Below are positions 59,601 to 64,000 of a DNA stretch of 64,000 nt, piece after piece. The position numbers and the translations under genes are program-made. Origin of the DNA: Dichomitus squalens LYAD-421 SS1 (taxonomy: Eukaryota > Basidiomycota > Agaricomycetes > Polyporales > Polyporaceae); contig NW_006766887.1 of the NCBI RefSeq assembly GCF_000275845.1, positions 609,304 to 673,303 of the forward strand, given 5' to 3'. The notes beneath the pieces are model-generated. The model worked only from the letters and a program-made list of their open reading frames with translations. It made no database searches and was not told where the DNA came from. Within the stretch, counting starts at the first letter, position 1; each line of letters opens with the position of its first letter.

Positions 59601-60202
59601 TGGAAGGTGATGCTCACAGGCTGATCTTCACCGTGCTCACCTGAATCAGATCGGCTGTCTCGTCAGGGGCACTGAGCACAGAGCGAATATAATTTTGTGT
59701 CACCTTGTCGAGTAAACCCAGTGCTTCCAAGTCACCGATGAATATCTTTCCTGCGCGCATAGGGCCGACGGTGTGTGACGAGCTCGGGCCGACTGTCATC
59801 CATAATCTCAGGCTACCCCTACCCAATGGCCGCGCGCGCGATTGTAACGCGGATGGCAGACATACCTCCGATACTAAATAGATCAAAAGCGGAAATGACA
59901 GCGTGCTCGTGTCTCTGCTCGTGCGATCCTATGGAAGCTGACTCGTCTGCGGCCATTACGGCATCTTCTTGTTCCTCATGTTCTCTGTCGTCCTCTCTGC
60001 CGCGCGAGCTCGGGAGACTAGTTGCTTCAATCCTCTGCCGCGCGGTAGTTGCGAAGTAACGGCTTCCGGGACAATGTTCACGGGTTTGTACGCGCTCCTT
60101 CGCCCTCCTTCGTCCTGCTTGCGTAAATGAAAGATTGGGGACATGCAAGGCGACAACTCGACGCGTCAGAAGAAAGTGCTTGCGAGTTGTGGCGGAGAGC
60201 AT
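56608..60202 (-). CDS. L-serine dehydratase, iron-sulfur (bacterial-type) single chain
   Basis: Twenty-two exons: 59866-60202, 59618-59792, 59532-59554, 59464-59470, 59373-59410, 59082-59304, 58965-59002, 58764-58903, 58633-58671, 58481-58552, 58167-58294, 57861-58101, 57647-57787, 57522-57575, 57392-57464, 57287-57331, 57190-57231, 57038-57096, 56952-56975, 56765-56908, 56697-56705 and 56608-56646, giving 696 residues. The beta part has [19 protein letters not shown]; the alpha part has [16 protein letters not shown] and [11 protein letters not shown]. Cysteines 571, 613 and 624 fit the 4Fe-4S ligands, and the chain ends in Cys. The reaction is L-serine to pyruvate and ammonia. The Arg-rich N-terminus ([17 protein letters not shown]) suggests mitochondrial import. 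An 80-residue Pro/Gly-rich insert (exon 12) is absent from bacterial enzymes. Confidence 0.9.
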
Positions 60203-60683
60203 GCTGGAGGGCCTAAAGGTCGTCTCAGGCCGGTCACTTCCGCGAGAGTTTCTGTGCAGTGAGGGGCACTTGGGGGGTCTATGGCTGCTCAGGAGGAGAT
60301 AGAGAAAGAGGTTGTACGCTGGCAATGAGGGACGCGATGGAAGACTTCATTGCGGTTCTCCGATGCCGCGCCCATCGCAGACGACGGCCTGAAACGCCTC
60401 CGGACCCTAACCCTGTCCTCGGTCTTGTGGACTGCATGTGACCGCGACGTCCAAATTTCACGCGTACGCGTCTCGGATCTTGAAGCCTTTCCCCTGCTGT
60501 CCCGCACATGCCCTTCGCTCATCCAACGGCTCTATGTACATAGCTTTGGGAACATTACACACACCCTGAGGCCGCCATCCTGTCAAGTTCACACACAAAA
60601 CTTGGGCGATTATCGAACCTATCAATATATCATCATCTCCTTGTTCCCACTATCTCTCAAACACATCACTCCTATACGCAAAC
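60203..60683. promoter_or_regulatory. divergent promoter, serine dehydratase / SET protein
   Basis: 481 bp between two outward-reading start codons. No specific site is recognised. Confidence 0.5.
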
Positions 60684-62207
60684 ATGTCTGTGCACGACGC
60701 AACAACCGCATCCGCATCGTCTACCACACCGCCCGGACCTCTACTGCATATCCGGACGGACCCCTACGCCGGCAGGAAATATCACGCAACTTCCCCGCTA
60801 CCCGAGAACGCCGATCTCCTGGGTTCCTGCGCGCCCTTCTCCTACACTATCTGGAAGCGCTTCCGGAACGAGGTCTGTGCGGAGTGCTGGCGATATGACC
60901 GTGGGCGGCGGTCCTTCCTTACCCGACGCGACGACGAAGGTCTCGGAGAGCACGTCCCCCCAGATGCATCAACAGGCACTCAGAACGTTCGGCAGAACGC
61001 ACCTCGGGGCCCGAAACCTACCAGTACAACAGGTGCAGGGCTCTGGTTCTGCGACGCGGCGTGCCAGCGGAGCTGGATCGCACGAGAAGGTGCTGACGCG
61101 GTGGGTCTGCTCAGACAGCTGGAGGGGGCCCGCCGGAAGGCGAGGCCGAAACCGCAACCGCAACCGGTACCGCGGGGAGATGCTGAGAGGGAGCTTACGC
61201 AGGAAACCGTGGACCGAGCCTGGGACGCGGTGCGCGAGCGAGAGAGGTCGCCGAAAGAGGTGCGGAAGTGGCGGGACATCCAACTGGACGACTACGAGAC
61301 GGACATGGCGCGATACGTCCTCCTCGCGTTCCTCCGCTATCATCGTGAGCGATGCGAGCGCCATGCCGACGAGGTGCAGTCGCCTCCTTTGACCGGTCGT
61401 CCTCCGTATTCGTGCACGTTGGGAAGGCTTCCCTCGTATCAGTCAGGTGTGCGACCGGACGGACTTCTAGATACAAATCCAATAGAGGCGAAAGAGGGTT
61501 ATGAACAAGGTTCGGAGTGGAGCACGTTCGCATCTCTCCAGTCAAACGAGTTATCGCTCCTCCGCGCGTGCCCCGAGATCCTGGAGCACCAAACGAGGGT
61601 CTACCAGCTTCTGAGGGGCCGCTTCGGCCGTTCTAGCGTCGCGGCGGATTCCGTTCCCGCTCCTTCGAGAAGACGTCCGCTCTCCGCGTCATCTCCACCC
61701 AAACTTCCTGGCTCGACGGCAGATGTTGGTGGCCCGCGCGAGAAGCCAGCCGGAGGTGATAGCGCGACCGAGAACGGGACGCCGGAGTTGGGGGACATCA
61801 TAACGGTCGCGGGTGTCCGAACGGCTTTGGGCATAGACCCTGGAAATTCCTTCGGCGTGTGGGAAGTGCCGCTCATGGATGAGAGCGAGTGTCTTGGGTT
61901 CGCGGTGTACCCTATAGCGTCCTTCTTCAACCATCGTAAGTGCTTTTTGTGTGCAGCCGTTGGGGCAGGTCTTGATTGGGTCCGCGCGGCAGATTGTTCG
62001 CCAAATGTCCGGAAAGAAAGAGAAGGCCGGACGTTACGGTTTGTGACCACACGCACCGTGGAAGAAGGCGAAGAACTGTGTATTAGCTATGGGCATGTGG
62101 AAGGGATGGATTGGGCGACGAGACAACAGGAGTTGTTGGAGGGTTGGTACTTCAGTTGCCGGTGTAGTCGCTGCAAGTCTGAAGACCCGAGAGGAGCGCA
62201 AACCTGA
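60684..62207 (+). CDS. SET-domain protein with MYND-like finger (SMYD/Set6 type)
   Basis: Exons 60684-61935 and 61993-62207, 488 residues. A zinc-finger-like region has C65-X2-C68 and, after a long insert, WFCDAACQRSW, as in a split MYND finger. The middle is helical and variable. The catalytic SET core includes FGVWEVPLMDESECLGFAVYPIASFFNHH, the NHxCxPN motif assembled across the intron (HHCSPN), and EELCISYGH. A post-SET cluster CRCSRC follows. Such proteins are lysine methyltransferases or protein-binding regulators; the substrate is unknown. The intron (61936-61992) falls exactly between the two histidines of the cofactor motif. Confidence 0.9.
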   Translation: MSVHDATTASASSTTPPGPLLHIRTDPYAGRKYHATSPLPENADLLGSCAPFSYTIWKRFRNEVCAECWRYDRGRRSFLTRRDDEGLGEHVPPDASTGTQNVRQNAPRGPKPTSTTGAGLWFCDAACQRSWIAREGADAVGLLRQLEGARRKARPKPQPQPVPRGDAERELTQETVDRAWDAVRERERSPKEVRKWRDIQLDDYETDMARYVLLAFLRYHRERCERHADEVQSPPLTGRPPYSCTLGRLPSYQSGVRPDGLLDTNPIEAKEGYEQGSEWSTFASLQSNELSLLRACPEILEHQTRVYQLLRGRFGRSSVAADSVPAPSRRRPLSASSPPKLPGSTADVGGPREKPAGGDSATENGTPELGDIITVAGVRTALGIDPGNSFGVWEVPLMDESECLGFAVYPIASFFNHRKCFLCAAVGAGLDWVRAADCSPNVRKEREGRTLRFVTTRTVEEGEELCISYGHVEGMDWATRQQELLEGWYFSCRCSRCKSEDPRGAQT

Positions 62208-63250
62208 GGCGGCTGTGAATGTCAGAGTGACTGCCAAGAGACATACATACGTAGATATCATGGAGCTGAAGCCGACAGGATCTGTACAACTATGAGTAAT
62301 ATGTATGTTCAGGACGCCAAGATTGAAATGTTGACGGGGTGTACCCGGCCTTACAGCAACCGATTCACCGAATGCGTCTTTGACAGGTCATGCTCCTACC
62401 GCCACAGTACCGGGCATGATGGTTACCGCACCTCCTTGCCAATCATGTGGTGCCAGTTCTGTACTGACGATACCGGCACATGTTTGGAGGGTAACAACAG
62501 CGAACTGAAGGGTGTGTGATAGTATTGGTCGCGAAGGTTCGATGTATTTGAAGAATCTCGAAGTTTGCCAATGACAGCATGTCGCGACCAAGCTCAAGCT
62601 TTCTTCACCAGCGGAAGGGCCGAGAATATTCATGGCGCGTGGGTAGGAGAGGGACGAACGCAGCGGAATTGATACGTATGTATGAGGAATAGATATGTGT
62701 CCGTGTGTCCGTGGCGATCAGAACATCCGGGGAACACAGCACGAATGTGGAATGATGGCGAGCGTCGGGACGCGGGTGGATCCCGTCAGAGTCGTCGTCT
62801 GCGGTCACTCGAGCAAAGACAGCGTGCGAGCTGGGCCAATTAATGAAGACAGAGCATGACCAGGGGCCAATGGGCGAACCAAGGGCATCGTCGTCGTCGT
62901 TTGTTGGCGAACGGTTGGTTGGCCGCGAGTTGCGAGCTCGCCACGCCCAACGCCGGCGCTCGTTCCAATCAGCCCCGTCCAACTCCTCCACGTTAGAGTC
63001 CTCGGCTGGTTCCAAACTCCCTCCATCATCCCTCCCTCGAGCCCTCTTTCCCCGCCAGCTCCCCGTCCCCTCTACTGCTCCTTGACGGCTCTGCTTCCCG
63101 GCTCTGCTTCTCTACAACCCGTCGGGGCGGCATCCGCTCACCAACTCATTCACCCATATCAATTTCTCGCCTCCTTTCTCTCATACCCGGGCAATTTCTC
63201 AGTTCCCAACCTCGCAACGTCTCCTCTGACCTCCTCGATCTCGGCGGTCC
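62208..63250. other. intergenic, nothing recognised
   Basis: About 1.04 kb between two plus-strand genes. Open frames on both strands lack domains. The right part (62990-63240) is a C/T-rich leader of the following gene. Confidence 0.5.
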
Positions 63251-64000
63251 ATGGCGACTCCCAACCCGCCGAGAATCTTGACTAACGGCACGCCCGTCCG
63301 CGACAGACTGTACCGTAGCGACTACCCTCCATCCGCCACCAACTCCCCTGCTACCATGCGTCCAGCTGCTTCTTTTCCCAACCCGCTCGCCTCCAACGCA
63401 TCCATCCATCCCAACCCCAACTCGGCAGTCCCCACCACTCAACCGCTCACCGTCGAGGGCCTTCTCGCCAACAATGGCAACTCCATCTCGGCCGCCTTGG
63501 ACGCCGCCGTGAACGAGCGCAATGCGCTCTCTGCCCAGAATACCCAGCTATGGAAGCTCATCGAGAAGCAAAGGTCAGGCTACAACCATCTCATGAAGGA
63601 AGTCGAGCGTATCCGCGGTGAGCGCGACCTCTACCGCAACCGTCTCCAAGCCAATGGCGAGCACACCGACGCGCTCCTGCGTGCGCATCGGGCCAAGGAG
63701 AAGAGCGAGGGCAAGGATTCCACCCTGCGACCGACGGCGTCGCATTCCCAACTCAAGTCGAGCGACTCGAGTGCTTCGAATAGTTCCTCAAGAGGCACTC
63801 CCTCTGCCAGTGATCCACGCTCTCACTTGATGAGGACCCATTCGGACGACTCGCGTGCGTACAGTCTTTCATGTCTCTCCTAGACGTAGCGTATCAATGC
63901 TGATGGTCCATCCAGCTGCTCGCGCACAACATCTGTCAACCTCGCGTTCCTTCGATCCATCGCAAACTGCGAGCCCGAGTGCTCGATTCACCCCTGAGCG
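63251..64000 (+). CDS. N-terminal part of a coiled-coil protein, cut by window edge
   Basis: Exon 1 is 63251-63854; a GT-AG intron (63855-63915) leads to exon 2, which runs off the end. About 230 residues are visible. The first 80 are Ser/Pro/Asn-rich. Residues about 80-140 form a coiled coil (LDAAVNERNALSAQNTQLWK, VERIRGERDLYRNRL). Ser-rich linker follows. This front resembles the leader of fungal RhoGAP or other polarity scaffolds, but no diagnostic domain is inside the window, so the product is left open. Confidence 0.8.

Noticed and set aside
62605..63015. A minus-strand frame of 136 codons upstream of the last gene
   Set aside because: No recognisable domain, atypical composition, and it overlaps the likely leader of the plus-strand gene.
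1..64000. A secondary-metabolite, mating-type or antiviral defence cluster
   Set aside because: No polyketide synthase, terpene synthase, homeodomain, pheromone receptor or defence gene was found; neighbours are housekeeping genes and retroelements.

Overview
The window is nuclear DNA of a filamentous basidiomycete, most likely an agaricomycete. Genes are dense and cut by many short introns (about 44-75 nt, nearly all GT-AG). The gene set is fungal (Snx41, Rho3, Zn2Cys6 factors, Msc2-type zinc transporter, Tsr4, Bfr2). The repeats are a Ty3-type LTR retrotransposon and a LINE carrying both an AP endonuclease and an RNase H. Exon limits below were read by eye from splice sites and checked for phase. 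No species is assigned.

Layout. 1-6418 is the 5' part of a dead Ty3 element on the minus strand (LTR at the right, then gag, protease/RT and part of RNase H, running off the left edge). A separate solo LTR sits inside it at 394-871. 6419-7689 holds LTR-like and tRNA-like debris. 7690-15254 carries three minus-strand genes: a coiled-coil protein, a Cue2-like CUE/CCCH/SMR protein, and sorting nexin Snx41. 15843-19289 is a Zn2Cys6 regulator, divergent from tsr4 (20103-21765). 22134-30092 is a 5'-truncated LINE with a 13-bp target-site duplication. It contains a 459-N gap flanked by a 484-bp copy that looks like an assembly error.

30277-39333 holds a PH-domain protein, a PQ-loop membrane protein and a complete clathrin heavy chain gene, all on the plus strand. 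39704-44759 holds Rho3 and an AT-hook nuclear protein on the minus strand. bfr2 follows (45091-46999), then a second Zn2Cys6 regulator (47400-50943) that is a paralogue of the first, and an Msc2-like zinc transporter (51458-54638). The right end has CNOT9/Caf40 (minus), an iron-sulfur L-serine dehydratase in 22 exons (minus), a SET/MYND protein (plus) and the start of a coiled-coil gene running off the edge.

There is no biosynthetic or defence cluster. The neighbours are mostly housekeeping genes for trafficking (Snx41, clathrin, Rho3, PQ-loop), ribosome and RNA biology (Tsr4, Bfr2, CNOT9, Cue2-like), zinc transport and transcription. The least ordinary observations are a self-priming signal in the Ty3 element, a C-to-T decay pattern in its genes, the inverted pair of paralogous regulators sharing 10- and 12-nt microexons, the four-fold CX2CX3HX4H module in the LINE ORF1, and the serine dehydratase, whose cluster cysteines and C-terminal cysteine come together only after splicing 22 exons.
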